In this document: in pieces, positions 1-9,328 of the stretch
Layout of the letters: the number at the start of each line of letters is the position of its first letter
Position numbering within the stretch: position 1 is the stretch's first letter
Assembly: GCA_018241695.1 (NCBI GenBank)
Contig: JAFEDH010000011.1
Span: 62,001-126,000 of the forward strand
DNA length: 64,000 bases
From: Pseudomonadota bacterium
Lineage (GTDB): Bacteria; Pseudomonadota; Gammaproteobacteria; Burkholderiales; Rhodocyclaceae
Direction: 5' to 3'
Notes under the pieces: model-generated
Database searches by the model: none
What the model saw: the letters and a program-made list of their open reading frames with translations, nothing else
Told to the model about the DNA's origin: nothing
Made by a program: the position numbers and the translations under genes

Positions 1-628
1 CTGTGGTTCCGGAAGTGAAGGCAATCAGGGCAGGATCGTCGGCACGGGTGTCGACAGCCTTGAAGCCACCCACCTGGGTGGCTGCGGCCTGTTCCAGTCC
101 ATCCCTGCCACCCAGATACGCGACCTTGCCCAGCAGTCCCGGCACCCGCTCCCGGGTCCGTTCCAGTTCATCGCGCAGGGCATGATCACACAGCGCGTGG
201 GATATGCGCGCCCTGGACACGATTTCCGTCAGTTCCTTCACCCGCAACATGGCCACGGTGGTGACCACGATACCGCCGGCCTTGAGAATGGCGAACCAGC
301 ACGCCGCCATGAAAGCGCTGTTGGCTGCATGGAGCAGGACCCGGTTGCCGGGAACCAGCCCCATATCTTCGGTAAGAACGCGGGCAATGCGGTCCGCGGT
401 CTCGCGCAATTCCCGGTAGGTGAGGGTGCCGGCAGGACCGCGCAGGGCGATGCGCTCGCCCCAGCCGTGCATATCCACGGCGCGATCCAGCAGTTCGGCG
501 GCGCAGTTGATGCGGTCCGGGTAGTTCAGTTCGGGCAGTTCGGCCAGCAACTCCGGCCACTGGGCAGGAGGGGGCAGATGGTCTCGAACGAAAAGGTCGA
601 TATGCGCCGACGGGGCGGAGGGATTCAT
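1..628 (-). CDS. aryl-CoA ligase (2-aminobenzoate/benzoate-CoA ligase type), partial
   Basis: This is the N-terminal 209 residues of an AMP-forming acyl/aryl-CoA ligase; the gene runs off the left edge of the window. The ATG is at 628 and the protein begins MNPSAPSAHIDLF. It continues with a WPELLAELPELNYPDRINCA-like stretch, which resembles 2-aminobenzoate-CoA and benzoate-CoA ligases. The visible part stops inside the AMP-binding motif (FTSGTT). Enzymes of this family activate an aromatic acid with ATP and CoA in the cytoplasm. It starts 28 bases after the histidine phosphatase gene on the same strand and is the last visible gene of the operon that begins with the OYE-fused monooxygenase. 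That context favours an aminobenzoate- or salicylate-like substrate, but the substrate is inferred. Confidence 0.85.
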   Translation of the reverse strand, partial: MNPSAPSAHIDLFVRDHLPPPAQWPELLAELPELNYPDRINCAAELLDRAVDMHGWGERIALRGPAGTLTYRELRETADRIARVLTEDMGLVPGNRVLLHAANSAFMAACWFAILKAGGIVVTTVAMLRVKELTEIVSRARISHALCDHALRDELERTRERVPGLLGKVAYLGGRDGLEQAAATQVGGFKAVDTRADDPALIAFTSGTT

Positions 629-656
629 CCGCCCGATTATCTCATGTCACACGCGC

Positions 657-1352
657 TCACTCGGCCAGGGGCGTGCCGTTCCAGTCCTTGCAGATCAGCT
701 TGTCACCCTTCACCTCGGTCTTGACGATGCCTGTATTGGTCAGCATGTGCGCCAGGGAGAATGCGGGCGTCACAGAATTGGCACACAGTGCAGGCAGGGA
801 CAGACCGATGGCCGCACCGTGGCTCACCACCACGATCACGCCGGTATCTTTCTGGTGGGTTTTCATGAGTTCATGGACAAAGGGAACGAATCTGGCCTTG
901 ACCTCGTTGAGGCTCTCGCCATTGGGATACTTCGCGTCCGGATCGGTGCTCCAGCGCTGCATCATGGAAAAAACATTCCCCATGATGCTGGGCTTGTCGG
1001 GAATATCGCCGAAATAGACTTCGACCACGGCGGGCGCAAGATGCACCGTCTTGCCGGTACGGAAGGCAATCGCATCCGCGGTCTGCAGGGTACGCAGACG
1101 GGTGCTGGCGTAAATGATGTCCACCGGCGCGGCAGCAATCACATCGGCCACTTTTTTGGCCTGCTCCATACCCTTGGCGGTAAGGGGGAACGACACACCG
1201 GTATCGGCCGACAGCGCCGCGGGGGGCTGCACGTTGATCTCGCTCTCGGCATGGCGCACAAACCAGATCTCAGGCGCGGCACTGGCCGGTGTGGATGCCA
1301 GAAGGAGAAGGCCGGTGGACAGCAGAGCGGACAGTCGGGGAATCATTTTCAT
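657..1352 (-). CDS. exported histidine phosphatase family protein
   Basis: The protein has 231 residues and begins MKMIPRLSALL. A cleavable signal peptide ends near ASTPASAA, followed at once by the phosphoglycerate-mutase-type catalytic motif VRHAESE. A second catalytic His lies in VVVSHGAAIG near the C-terminus. It therefore belongs to the histidine phosphatase superfamily and is predicted to act in the periplasm on an unknown phosphorylated substrate. I chose the ATG at 1352 because a GAGG element lies seven bases upstream; an ATG at 1364 is also in frame. It sits between the MarR gene and the aryl-CoA ligase gene on the same strand. Its role in an aromatic-acid operon is not obvious. Confidence 0.85.
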   Translation of the reverse strand: MKMIPRLSALLSTGLLLLASTPASAAPEIWFVRHAESEINVQPPAALSADTGVSFPLTAKGMEQAKKVADVIAAAPVDIIYASTRLRTLQTADAIAFRTGKTVHLAPAVVEVYFGDIPDKPSIMGNVFSMMQRWSTDPDAKYPNGESLNEVKARFVPFVHELMKTHQKDTGVIVVVSHGAAIGLSLPALCANSVTPAFSLAHMLTNTGIVKTEVKGDKLICKDWNGTPLAE

Positions 1353-1394
1353 CTCATGCCTCATGCAAAAAAGGATTCAAGAACCTGATCGGGT

Positions 1395-1889
1395 TCAGGC
1401 CACGCTTGTGAGATGGCTCTTGAGTGCAGCCATCAGGGAATAGAGCTGCTTTTTCTGCTCGACGCTGATACCGGAGAAAAGCTCCAGTATCCACTTTTCG
1501 TGGGCCTCGGCCATCTTCTTGAATGACTTGCGACCTTCGGGGGTGAGCTTGACAATGTAGGCACGGCGATCCGCCGGATTGTCCTCGCGCACCACAAGCC
1601 CCTCCGCCACCAGTTGATCGGTGATGCCGGTAACGTTGCCACCGGTGACCATCATGCGTTTGGACAGTTCTCCCATCTTGAGCCCCTGGGGCACGCGCTC
1701 CAGCTGGGCCATCAGATCGAAGCGCGGCAGGGTGATATCGAACTGGACACGCAGGCGACTGCGTACCTGGGCCTCGATCAGATTGGTGCAGGCAAGGACA
1801 CGCAACCACAGACGCAATTCCATGTGGTCTTCGGCCGTGGCCCGGGTTTCGGTATCGGAAACGGTTTCGATGGTTTTGTTCTTGCTCAT
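1395..1889 (-). CDS. MarR family transcriptional regulator
   Basis: The protein has 164 residues and a MarR winged-helix fold. The helix-turn-helix region contains LSKRMMVTGGNVTGITDQL, and the wing carries the typical D-x-R-A sequence (EDNPADRRAYIVKLTPEGR). MarR proteins are usually repressors released by small aromatic ligands or aryl-CoA thioesters. The ATG at 1889 has an upstream CGGAG; open sequence further upstream overlaps the preceding gene and does not look like MarR protein. The gene lies 67 bases after the OYE-fused monooxygenase gene in the same direction, so it is probably the local regulator of this aromatic operon. That role is inferred from position. Confidence 0.9.
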   Translation of the reverse strand: MSKNKTIETVSDTETRATAEDHMELRLWLRVLACTNLIEAQVRSRLRVQFDITLPRFDLMAQLERVPQGLKMGELSKRMMVTGGNVTGITDQLVAEGLVVREDNPADRRAYIVKLTPEGRKSFKKMAEAHEKWILELFSGISVEQKKQLYSLMAALKSHLTSVA

Positions 1890-1956
1890 GGCGGGATCGC
1901 TCCGGAAATGTATCAATGAATTTGTGAATTCGTTTCGGCAAAAAAGTGGGGAGGTG

Positions 1957-4233
1957 TTAGTCGGGCAGTGAAGGCAATGCGGCAAATCCACGCGCCCAGG
2001 ATTCCCTGCCGGTCTGATAGGGCAAGGGCCAGGGCTGTGCGTCATACCCCTGGCTCGCGGCGGCATGCAGGGTCCACATCGGATCGGCCAGGTGGGGGCG
2101 CCCGAGGGCACAAAGATCGGCCCGGCCGGCGGCAACGATGGTGTTGACCTGGTCCGGATCGAAGATGTTGCCGACGGCTATCGTCGCTATGCCGGCTTCG
2201 TTGCGGATACGGTCGGCAAAGGGTGTTTGATACATGCGCCCGTACACGGGACGGGCATCGCGTGTGGTCTGGCCGCTGGAAACGTCGATCAGGTCGGCGC
2301 CGGCAGTCTTGAATGCCATCGCCATGACGACCGCATCGTCCCCGGTATTGCCTCCGGGCACCCAGTCATGGGCGGAAATACGCACCCCCATGGGCCGCTC
2401 GTCCGGCCATGCGGCACGCATCGCGATGAAGACTTCGAGTGGATAGCGCAGACGCCCCGCCAGATCGCCCCCGTATTCATCTGTGCGTCGATTGGTCAGA
2501 GGTGAGAGAAAACTGGAGAGCAGATAGCCGTGGGCACAATGCAGTTCGAGCAGATCGAAACCGGCTTTCGCCGCCCGCCGCGTCGCGCTCACGAATGCAT
2601 CGCGCAAGCGGTCCATATCGTTCCGGTCCATGGCCCTGGGTACCTGGTTTTTCTCTCCCCAGGCAACGGCAGAAGCCGCCAGCAGTGGCCAGTTGCCCAC
2701 GGCCAGTGGTTCATCCATGCCCTCCCACATCCGCCGGGTCGACCCCTTGGGACCACTGTGACCAAGCTGGATTCCAATACACGCCGAGTCATCGGCATGA
2801 ACAAAATCGACAATACGGCGCCAGGCCGCTTCCTGAACATCATTCCACAAGCCGGTGCAGCCCGGTGTGATACGGCCATCGGCGCAGGGCGCGGTCATTT
2901 CCGTCATCACCAGCCCCGCCCCACCCTGGGACCGGGCCCCCAGATGAACGAGATGGAAATCCCCCGCCACACCATCGGTGCTCGAATACATGGCCATGGG
3001 CGAGACCACGATCCGGTTCTTCAGCTCCATCCCGCGCAAACGGTACGGAGTGAACATCGGCGGGGGCAGTTGTCCTTCCGGCTGGGCCGCATTGCGTGAC
3101 ACCCAGGCATTCACGCGCCGCACATAGGCAGGATCGCGCAGTGCGAGATTTTCGTGTCCCAGGCGCTGGCTGCTGGTCAGCAGCGCGTAGGAAAACTGCA
3201 GGGGATCGAAGGTGGCGTAACGGGCCACGTTTTCAAACCAGTCCTGCCGGTTGCGGGCGGCGCTTTGCAGGCGCAGCACTTCCGGTTCACGCTCGGACTG
3301 GTAGCCAGCCAGGGCGGCGGACAAGTCACTTTCCCGGTGTAGCCAGCGGGCCAGCGCCGCAGCATCTTCCAGCGCCAGCCGGGTTCCCGCGCCCACGGAA
3401 AAATGTACCGCGTGGGCCGCATCCCCCAACAAAACCCTGTTGCCATGATGCCAGCGACGGCACCGCATCCGGGTAAAGCGCAGCCATTTCGAGCCGCGGG
3501 CATGGCCGGTATTGGCCTGGAGGCGTGCACCCTTCAGGGTCCGGGCAAAGATGCGCGAACACAGATCGAGACTCTGCTCCAGACTCATCTCGTCCAGTCC
3601 ACCCCGCTGCCAGACAGCCTCCGGTACTTCGACGATGCAGGTGGCCCAGTCCGCTTCGTGCGGATAGGCGTGCAGATTGAACCAGCCCCATTCCGTCTCA
3701 CGAAAATCGAACACGAAGGTATCCAGACGAATCGGGGCCGCCAGCCAGAGAAACCTGTTTTTCCCCACTTCCCGCTCGGGAAGAAAAAGATCTGCGCCAC
3801 GCTCGCGGGTGAGGCTGCCAACACCATCGGCGCCCACGATCAGATCATGATCGGAGAATTCCGCCGGATCGGTCACCGGACGCTCGAAGTGCATCCGGAC
3901 ACCGAGTTCGCGGGCACGGGTTTGCAGAATCTGCAGCAGTTGCAGGCGACCGATGCCGGAAAAACCATGCCCGCCGGCGCGGATCGACTCACCCTTGAAA
4001 CGGACGCAGACATCCTGCCAGCGGCGGCGGACACGACAGACCGTCCGATGAATTTCAGGATCGTAGGCCGCCAGTCCGTCCACGGTCTGATCCGAAAGCA
4101 CGACACCCCAGCCGAAGGCATCATGCGCGGGGTTGCGCTCCACCAGGGTCACCTCATGGGCAGGATGGGCAGCCTTCACCAGAATGGAAAAAAACAGCCC
4201 CGCCGGACCGCCACCCAGGCAGGCAATACGCAT
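1957..4233 (-). CDS. bifunctional FAD monooxygenase / OYE-type reductase (2-aminobenzoyl-CoA monooxygenase/reductase or salicylyl-CoA 5-hydroxylase family)
   Basis: This 758-residue fusion has two domains. Residues 1 to about 370 are a single-component flavoprotein hydroxylase with the FAD motif GGGPAG at the very N-terminus, the VGADGVGS segment and the [12 protein letters not shown]-ribityl motif. From about residue 390 on it is an Old Yellow Enzyme-type FMN barrel ([20 protein letters not shown], then [19 protein letters not shown]). This architecture is known from 2-aminobenzoyl-CoA monooxygenase/reductase of Azoarcus and from the related salicylyl-CoA 5-hydroxylase group; both hydroxylate CoA-bound aromatic rings. 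A GTG at 4260 is also in frame, but the ATG at 4233 sits directly before the Rossmann motif and is preferred. It is the first gene of the operon and fits the downstream aryl-CoA ligase. Confidence 0.9.
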   Translation of the reverse strand: MRIACLGGGPAGLFFSILVKAAHPAHEVTLVERNPAHDAFGWGVVLSDQTVDGLAAYDPEIHRTVCRVRRRWQDVCVRFKGESIRAGGHGFSGIGRLQLLQILQTRARELGVRMHFERPVTDPAEFSDHDLIVGADGVGSLTRERGADLFLPEREVGKNRFLWLAAPIRLDTFVFDFRETEWGWFNLHAYPHEADWATCIVEVPEAVWQRGGLDEMSLEQSLDLCSRIFARTLKGARLQANTGHARGSKWLRFTRMRCRRWHHGNRVLLGDAAHAVHFSVGAGTRLALEDAAALARWLHRESDLSAALAGYQSEREPEVLRLQSAARNRQDWFENVARYATFDPLQFSYALLTSSQRLGHENLALRDPAYVRRVNAWVSRNAAQPEGQLPPPMFTPYRLRGMELKNRIVVSPMAMYSSTDGVAGDFHLVHLGARSQGGAGLVMTEMTAPCADGRITPGCTGLWNDVQEAAWRRIVDFVHADDSACIGIQLGHSGPKGSTRRMWEGMDEPLAVGNWPLLAASAVAWGEKNQVPRAMDRNDMDRLRDAFVSATRRAAKAGFDLLELHCAHGYLLSSFLSPLTNRRTDEYGGDLAGRLRYPLEVFIAMRAAWPDERPMGVRISAHDWVPGGNTGDDAVVMAMAFKTAGADLIDVSSGQTTRDARPVYGRMYQTPFADRIRNEAGIATIAVGNIFDPDQVNTIVAAGRADLCALGRPHLADPMWTLHAAASQGYDAQPWPLPYQTGRESWARGFAALPSLPD

Positions 4234-4293
4234 GGATCGGGTATCCAGCACCTGAATCACGCACCGCCGCAGGCAGACAAGTGGAACACGGCG

Positions 4294-4839
4294 TCAGGCG
4301 GCCCGTTCATTGGCCAGCACATTGAGCTTGAGGACCGTGCCCCAGTTTCTCGATGTGGCACCCTTGCCCACCTTGCCCAGCAAGGCCACACCTGCACTGC
4401 TTTTCAGTATTCCCCTCGCGCAATACAGGTACGCGGCATTCTTTCCGATCGCAAACCCTTCCGGCGCCACGACCAGCTTGCCAATGGGAAGAAGGCTGGT
4501 TAGCGCCTTGCTGTCCTGAGCAAAAGCCACCAGGAGCTTCGAATGATCAACGACCGCGGAAGCGAACGGATTCTCTGCAACGATGGCCTGCAGCTCTTTT
4601 GCGGTTTTGACGATGACCGGAACCTCGATCTCAAACCTCCCGGCGATCGCTGCCGATATTTTTGCAGCGATGTCCTTCGCTGCGCCTCTGGCGGCACCAA
4701 ACACTACGTTACCACTGTTCAGCAGCGTCGCGACCTCGCCATAGCCGCATTCGGCAAGCATGCCCCGCAGCCCCTCCATGGGTATGCGGCGGGTTTTGCC
4801 AACATTGATTCCACGCAACAAGGCTACGAACGTGGGCAT
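4294..4839 (-). CDS. DUF1697 domain protein
   Basis: The protein has 181 residues and begins with the family signature ALLRGINVGKTRRIPMEGLR, followed by the LLNSGNVVFGA segment. This matches DUF1697, a widespread family of small cytoplasmic proteins of unknown function. The length is normal for the family. It lies 60 bases upstream of the monooxygenase gene on the same strand, and a read-through relationship is possible but not shown. Its shine-dalgarno sequence is weak. Confidence 0.85.
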   Translation of the reverse strand: MPTFVALLRGINVGKTRRIPMEGLRGMLAECGYGEVATLLNSGNVVFGAARGAAKDIAAKISAAIAGRFEIEVPVIVKTAKELQAIVAENPFASAVVDHSKLLVAFAQDSKALTSLLPIGKLVVAPEGFAIGKNAAYLYCARGILKSSAGVALLGKVGKGATSRNWGTVLKLNVLANERAA

Positions 4840-4896
4840 TTGCGACGCCTGGCGAATGCGAATGAATCAGCGATCAACCGTAACGAGGAAGGCCGA

Positions 4897-5187
4897 CTAT
4901 AGCTGCCCATATTGCCGCTTCCGCTGCTCCGTAAAGCGCCACCATGGTTGCGGCGGGTCGCCACCCAGAAAAGACGTCACGGACATGAAGACATCAAGGA
5001 CGCATGGATCCTGCCGCATCCCGGTGACGGAGCAAAGTGACCGATACAGATCGAGTGGATCTGCCACGATCAGTTGCCCCGGCTCACTGAAGCCGAGCAT
5101 CCCGAAATCCCTGGCCATGGCTGGCCCGATATTCGGCAGATCGGTGAAACGCAGCATCCGTTCTCTCACCACCTTCGATGGATTCAT
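4897..5187 (-). CDS. helix-hairpin-helix 'pathogenicity locus' (Cdd1-like) protein
   Basis: This small protein of 96 residues contains a helix-hairpin-helix-like N-terminus (RFTDLPNIGPAMARDFGMLG) and the typical DPLDLYRSLCSVTGMRQDPCVLDVFM block of the Cdd1/mitomycin-resistance-like family. The family resembles the nonspecific DNA-binding helix-hairpin-helix of repair proteins, but its function is not established. It lies 57 bases before the DUF1697 gene on the same strand. The ribosome binding site is weak. Confidence 0.8.
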   Translation of the reverse strand: MNPSKVVRERMLRFTDLPNIGPAMARDFGMLGFSEPGQLIVADPLDLYRSLCSVTGMRQDPCVLDVFMSVTSFLGGDPPQPWWRFTEQRKRQYGQL

Positions 5188-5291
5188 GGCAGCTGACTAC
5201 GTGAATATATGTACCTAAAATACCACAGGCAGTAGTAATTCGCTGCCGCGAAAAATGTCTCCTTGTTACGCCGGCGGACGGGAAACCGCCC

Positions 5292-5858
5292 TCAGCGGCG
5301 CTGGGCCTGCCTGAGCTTCGCGGCCAGTGCCTGCATCTGTTCAGGAGTGAGCCGCTCCCGCTTGCGCTCCTTGAAGAACAGCCAGAGCATGGCGCCGTTG
5401 GCGAGAACCAGGGTGATTTCCAGGTACAGGATGGTGGTCACCAGCTGGCGCTGGGAATTGTCGGCAAAAATGAAATAAAACCCCTCGAAACTGGGCAGGA
5501 CCGCCCGGCTGACGGCCGAATATCGCTCAAAGGGTGGGAACAGCAGCATGAGCACCAGATTGACTGCCACCAGCCACAGTACGCCACGCTGATAGTGCCC
5601 CAGTCCACGCCGTAGCTGCACCCCGTCCCGCAGCAGCAGCCAGGCGATGGAGGCGTTGATCAGCACGACGATGATCTCGAGAGTGAGAAAATCGTGGTTC
5701 GGCAGCATATTCGGCGCCGGGGAGAACACCCAGCGGAATCCACTGAAGGTGGGTACATTGCCTCGTTGCAGGGAGACATAATCGAAAGGCTGGAACAGCA
5801 ACACCAGCACCAGATTTACCACTACGAGACTCAGGGCAATACGTTGGGCGCGGTTCAT
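5292..5858 (-). CDS. four-helix membrane protein with an internal duplication
   Basis: This 188-residue protein from the ATG at 5858 has four predicted transmembrane helices and a basic C-terminal tail (KERKRERLTPEQMQALAAKL). The two halves are repeats of one another. Each has a helix rich in V, N and L (VVVNLVLVLLFQPF and VAVNLVLMLLFPPF), a soluble loop ending in a Phe-rich FSGFRWVFS or FEGFYFIFA motif, and a second helix (LEIIVVLINASIAWLLL and LEITLVLANGAMLWLFF). I do not recognise a family. Open sequence upstream of the ATG is probably not translated because it lacks protein-like character. It is divergent from the solute-binding protein gene. Confidence 0.75.
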   Translation of the reverse strand: MNRAQRIALSLVVVNLVLVLLFQPFDYVSLQRGNVPTFSGFRWVFSPAPNMLPNHDFLTLEIIVVLINASIAWLLLRDGVQLRRGLGHYQRGVLWLVAVNLVLMLLFPPFERYSAVSRAVLPSFEGFYFIFADNSQRQLVTTILYLEITLVLANGAMLWLFFKERKRERLTPEQMQALAAKLRQAQRR

Positions 5859-6053
5859 GTCGCGGCACCACCCGTCAGATATCGGGACCGTGCGCCAGTC
5901 CCTCCCGTCTTTCCATCCATGGCCCTGCCCTCCGGCATAGGTATCGAGGCTTCCATCATGAAGCCTGCCGGGGATATCCGTCAAATCGTGAAAAGGGCGG
6001 AAATCCCCCGATTTCAACCTGATAGACTCCGCCCTTCGATTGCTGGAGGCTGC

Positions 6054-7298
6054 ATGAAAATTCGTGGTTTGCTGCTGGGGCTGGCGTGCATCCTGGTCCC
6101 GCCTGGCGTAAACGCACAGGAAATCCTGTTACGTCACTCCCTTGAAGGCCGGGCGCTGGACACCCTCGCCACCCTGACGCTGGAATTCAACGAAACCCAG
6201 AAAGGCAAGGCCAGGATCGTTCTGCAGGGCCCTGGCAGCATTGAAGACAAACGCCACCTGCCACAGATGGCTTTTCTCGATCCGGATGACCGGATGGCCT
6301 TTTTTGATACCCTGCCCCGCTTCAAGCCACTCTACCAGGTCATGAGCGAGGGTCGTCAGAAATTCAACGCACGCACTTTCTACCCACAGATCGCCGGGGC
6401 GGTAGACGACGCCTCCGGCCGTATCCAGGCGCTGCCCATGGGCATGTCGGTACCGGTTCTGTTCTGGAACAAGGCCGCTTTCCGCAAGGCCGGGCTGGAC
6501 CCGGAATCCCCCCCCAAAACCTGGTGGGAAATGCAGGCCCGGGCCGGCAGCCTGTTCGATGCGGGAGTCTCCTGCCCGGTCACCACGTCGCGTTTTTCCT
6601 GGGTCCATCTGGAAAACCTGTCCACCCAGCACAATGAAAACGTGCTGCAGCGACCCAACCGGCTGACGCTCAACAGCCTGGTTCATGTCAAGCATCTGGC
6701 CCTGCTCTCGAGCTGGAACAAGAGCCTGTATTTCCACTATTACGGGCCACGGCTCGAAGGGGACACCCATTTCCTCAGCGGCGAGTGCGCCATGCTGACC
6801 GGGGAATCCCGGCTCTACAGCGCCATTCTGCGTACCCCCGGTCTGGATGTGGGCATTGCCCCCCTGCCCTATTACGATGATGTCTATGGCGCCACGCCGC
6901 GCAACGTGCTGCCCGACGGCGCATCGCTCTGGATTCTGGCCGGCCTCACCAAAGCCGAATACCAGGTGATCGCGCACTTTGTCACTTTCCTGATGCAGCC
7001 TGCACGGCAACGGGAATGGGTCAAGGCCACCGGCTATCTGCCCATGATGCCTGCGGCCCTGCCTGCCCTGCGCGATGCCGGAGTACCCGCGGCCGTCCAG
7101 GAGGCCGCGGAACGACGGCTTTCGGCGCCCAAATCCCCGCGCGCGGTCAACGGCGGCGGCCTGGAACGGCTGCGCGATATCGTCGACGAGGAAGTCGCCG
7201 CCGTATGGCGCAACGAAATCCCCGCCAAAGAAGCCCTCGATACGACGGTTCGCCGTGCCCAGGGCATCATCGAACCCCTGACCAAGGCCTGGCGCTGA
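6054..7298 (+). CDS. periplasmic extracellular solute-binding protein (UgpB-like)
   Basis: The 414-residue protein starts at the ATG at 6054 behind a strong GGAGG. A Sec signal peptide ends in VPPGVNAQE. The mature part has the cluster B/family 1 solute-binding fold, with segments typical of glycerol-3-phosphate or sugar binders (QALPMGMSVPVLFWNKAAFR, PPKTWWEMQ, FLSGECAMLTGESR, GASLWILAG). Such proteins deliver a substrate to an ABC importer. No permease or ATPase gene is nearby, so the transporter partner must be encoded elsewhere or is missing. The substrate is not determined. The gene is 37 bases upstream of the adenosyltransferase gene, but the two have no obvious functional link. Confidence 0.85.
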   Translation: MKIRGLLLGLACILVPPGVNAQEILLRHSLEGRALDTLATLTLEFNETQKGKARIVLQGPGSIEDKRHLPQMAFLDPDDRMAFFDTLPRFKPLYQVMSEGRQKFNARTFYPQIAGAVDDASGRIQALPMGMSVPVLFWNKAAFRKAGLDPESPPKTWWEMQARAGSLFDAGVSCPVTTSRFSWVHLENLSTQHNENVLQRPNRLTLNSLVHVKHLALLSSWNKSLYFHYYGPRLEGDTHFLSGECAMLTGESRLYSAILRTPGLDVGIAPLPYYDDVYGATPRNVLPDGASLWILAGLTKAEYQVIAHFVTFLMQPARQREWVKATGYLPMMPAALPALRDAGVPAAVQEAAERRLSAPKSPRAVNGGGLERLRDIVDEEVAAVWRNEIPAKEALDTTVRRAQGIIEPLTKAWR

Positions 7299-7335
7299 GG
7301 TCGCACGGGACATTCCCACTACTTCCGGAGACACA

Positions 7336-7887
7336 ATGGGCCATCGGCTTTCGAAGATCTATACCCGTACCGGCGATGCCGGTACCACCGGCCTCGGCGA
7401 CGGCTCCCGCACCAGCAAGGATTCATTGCGTATCGGCGCGATCGGCGATGTGGATGAAACCAATGCGGTGATCGGTGTGCTGCTATGCGAATCCATGCCC
7501 GACGAGGTGCGCGAGCTGCTGACCGGCATCCAGCACGACCTGTTCGATCTCGGCGGCGAACTTTCCGTTCCCGGAGCGACTTTCCTCGCCGCCAGCCAGC
7601 CATCCCGGCTGGAAGCCGCGATCGATCGTTACAACGGCGAACTGGCCCCGCTCAAGGAATTCATCCTCCCCGGCGGCACCCGTGCCGCCGCGCTCACCCA
7701 TCAGGCCCGCACCGCCTGCCGCCGGGCGGAGCGCAGCGTGGTGGCGCTGGCGGGCAGCGAAGCCGTCGCCGATGCGGCGCGACAATATCTGAACCGGTTG
7801 TCCGACCTGTTGTTTGTCCTCGGACGCTGGCTCAACAAGAGCGCCGGGTGCGGTGATGTGTTGTGGCAGAAGGGCAAGAACGCCTGA
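7336..7887 (+). CDS. cob(I)yrinic acid a,c-diamide adenosyltransferase, PduO type
   Basis: The 183-residue protein starts with the family signature KIYTRTGDAGTTGLGDGSR, the ATP-binding N-terminus of PduO-type corrinoid adenosyltransferases. It also contains GAIGDVDETNAVIG and the C-terminal RYLNRLSDLLFVLGR-like block (here QYLNRLSDLLFVLGR). The enzyme transfers the 5'-deoxyadenosyl group of ATP to cob(I)alamin to make coenzyme B12 in the cytoplasm. The ATG has a CGGAG a few bases upstream. It converges with the cyclic-nucleotide-binding gene, separated by only nine bases. Confidence 0.95.
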   Translation: MGHRLSKIYTRTGDAGTTGLGDGSRTSKDSLRIGAIGDVDETNAVIGVLLCESMPDEVRELLTGIQHDLFDLGGELSVPGATFLAASQPSRLEAAIDRYNGELAPLKEFILPGGTRAAALTHQARTACRRAERSVVALAGSEAVADAARQYLNRLSDLLFVLGRWLNKSAGCGDVLWQKGKNA

Positions 7888-7896
7888 GCCGGAACT

Positions 7897-8439
7897 TCAG
7901 CGGATGCGCAGCCGGGCCTCGGTCCGGCACCGGATCAGATCGTTGGTGATGGTGCGCAGGCGCTGGTTGAGCAGCATCAGCATTTCCATCAGCAGCTTGA
8001 CGCCAATCCCCGGCTGATCGGCGATCAGCCGGGAAAGGCTCGCCCGGTCGATCACGGCGACGGTGACCTCCTCCTCGGCGATGCAACTGGCAAACCGGGG
8101 CTCACCATCGATGACCGACATCTCGCCCAAGGTCTTGCCCGGTCCTGCAAGTGCGATCCGTGCGGGCAGTCCGTTCGCGCCCACCTTGACGATCTCGATC
8201 CGGCCCTCGAGGACAAGAAGCATGAAATCTCCCGTTTCACCTTCATGGATGATTTCCAGGCCCCTGCGGATCCGGAAGCACCGCATATAGCGGGCAAGGA
8301 TCGCGATCTCATCGTGGTCGAAATCCTCGAACAGATGAATATGATCGATGATCTCGAGAATGCGATCGACGAAACGGAAGCCGTCTCCGAGCGACTCGAA
8401 GGTGGAAAACCGGGCGGCGATATCAGCGCGAGCGATCAT
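7897..8439 (-). CDS. cyclic nucleotide-binding domain protein
   Basis: The 180-residue protein has a cNMP-binding (CAP-like) beta-roll, seen in FEDFDHDEIAILARYMRCF, EGETGDFMLLVLEGRIEIV and the phosphate-binding-cassette-like LGEMSVIDGEPRFASC. There is no DNA-binding winged helix at the C-terminus; the last third is a helical segment rich in Leu and Met (LLMEMLMLLNQRLRTITNDL). The protein is therefore a stand-alone sensor or scaffold rather than a Crp-type regulator. It starts ten bases after the UbiA-family gene on the same strand and may be translationally coupled to it. Confidence 0.85.
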   Translation of the reverse strand: MIARADIAARFSTFESLGDGFRFVDRILEIIDHIHLFEDFDHDEIAILARYMRCFRIRRGLEIIHEGETGDFMLLVLEGRIEIVKVGANGLPARIALAGPGKTLGEMSVIDGEPRFASCIAEEEVTVAVIDRASLSRLIADQPGIGVKLLMEMLMLLNQRLRTITNDLIRCRTEARLRIR

Positions 8440-8449
8440 GACATACTGA

Positions 8450-9328
8450 TTATAGTCGCCCGGTCAGCACCGCGAGGACGGTCGCCAGCCAGCCGAAGCA
8501 GGCCGCGATCAGGTGCGGGTCGGTCACCACATCGCTGGCCGGATCGCCGCCGCCGCCCCTGCGATGGAGCAGGAACAGGTAGCGCAGCATGCCGTAAAGC
8601 ACGAAGGGTACCGTCAGCATCAGACGCTGGCTGCCGTGCAGCGCCACCGTTTCCGGGCTGACCGTATACAGCCCGTAGGTCACCACGGTACACGCCGCAA
8701 CGACGGTGATGAACTGATCGAGCAGGGCTTCGGAATAATGTTCGAGCACCCGCCGGTGGCCGGAGGATTCGTCGGCCAGCGCAGCAAGCTCCGCACGGCG
8801 TTTGGCAAAGCCGAGGAACAGGGTCAGCATCAGGCCGCACAGCAGCAGCCACTGGGAGGGCACGATATCGAGCCCCACGGTGCCGGCCAGCAGGCGCAGC
8901 ATGAATCCCGCGGCGATGAGAAACACGTCAAGAATCACGACGTGCTTGAGCCCCAGGCTGTAGCCAAGATTCATGACCAGATAGGCGACGAATATCCAGG
9001 TTGCGTGCCCGGCCACGGTGAAGGCCAGCCCCAGCCCCCCCGCCAGACAGGCCGCGAGGAGGATCAGTGCCGCCGCTACCGGCACGGCACCGCTGGCCAG
9101 CGGGCGATGACGTTTCTCGGGATGACGCCGGTCCTGCTCGCGATCGAGCAGGTCGTTGAAGACATACACCGCCGAGGCCAGCAGACAGAAAGTCACGAAA
9201 GCCCACAGTCCGGGCACCAGCTTGCTGGCATCGTGCCAGGCATGGCCGAACAGCAGCCCCACCAGAACAAAAGCATTCTTCACCCACTGGTGCGGCCGCA
9301 TCAGGCGGATCAGGGAACGCAGCATCAT
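8450..9328 (-). CDS. UbiA-family prenyltransferase, decaprenyl-phosphate phosphoribosyltransferase type
   Basis: This polytopic protein of 292 residues has the UbiA motif N-D-x-x-D-x-x-x-D (VFNDLLDREQDRRHP) followed by KRHRPLASG, which matches the DPPR-synthase branch that uses phosphoribosyl pyrophosphate and polyprenyl phosphate. The ATG at 9328 overlaps the stop of the upstream GT39 gene and has a GGAG eight bases before it; a GTG at 9334 is too close to that site. The overlap implies translational coupling. Together the two genes suggest that a polyprenyl-phosphate-linked pentose is made and then transferred to an envelope acceptor. The acceptor is unknown. Confidence 0.8.
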   Translation of the reverse strand: MMLRSLIRLMRPHQWVKNAFVLVGLLFGHAWHDASKLVPGLWAFVTFCLLASAVYVFNDLLDREQDRRHPEKRHRPLASGAVPVAAALILLAACLAGGLGLAFTVAGHATWIFVAYLVMNLGYSLGLKHVVILDVFLIAAGFMLRLLAGTVGLDIVPSQWLLLCGLMLTLFLGFAKRRAELAALADESSGHRRVLEHYSEALLDQFITVVAACTVVTYGLYTVSPETVALHGSQRLMLTVPFVLYGMLRYLFLLHRRGGGGDPASDVVTDPHLIAACFGWLATVLAVLTGRL

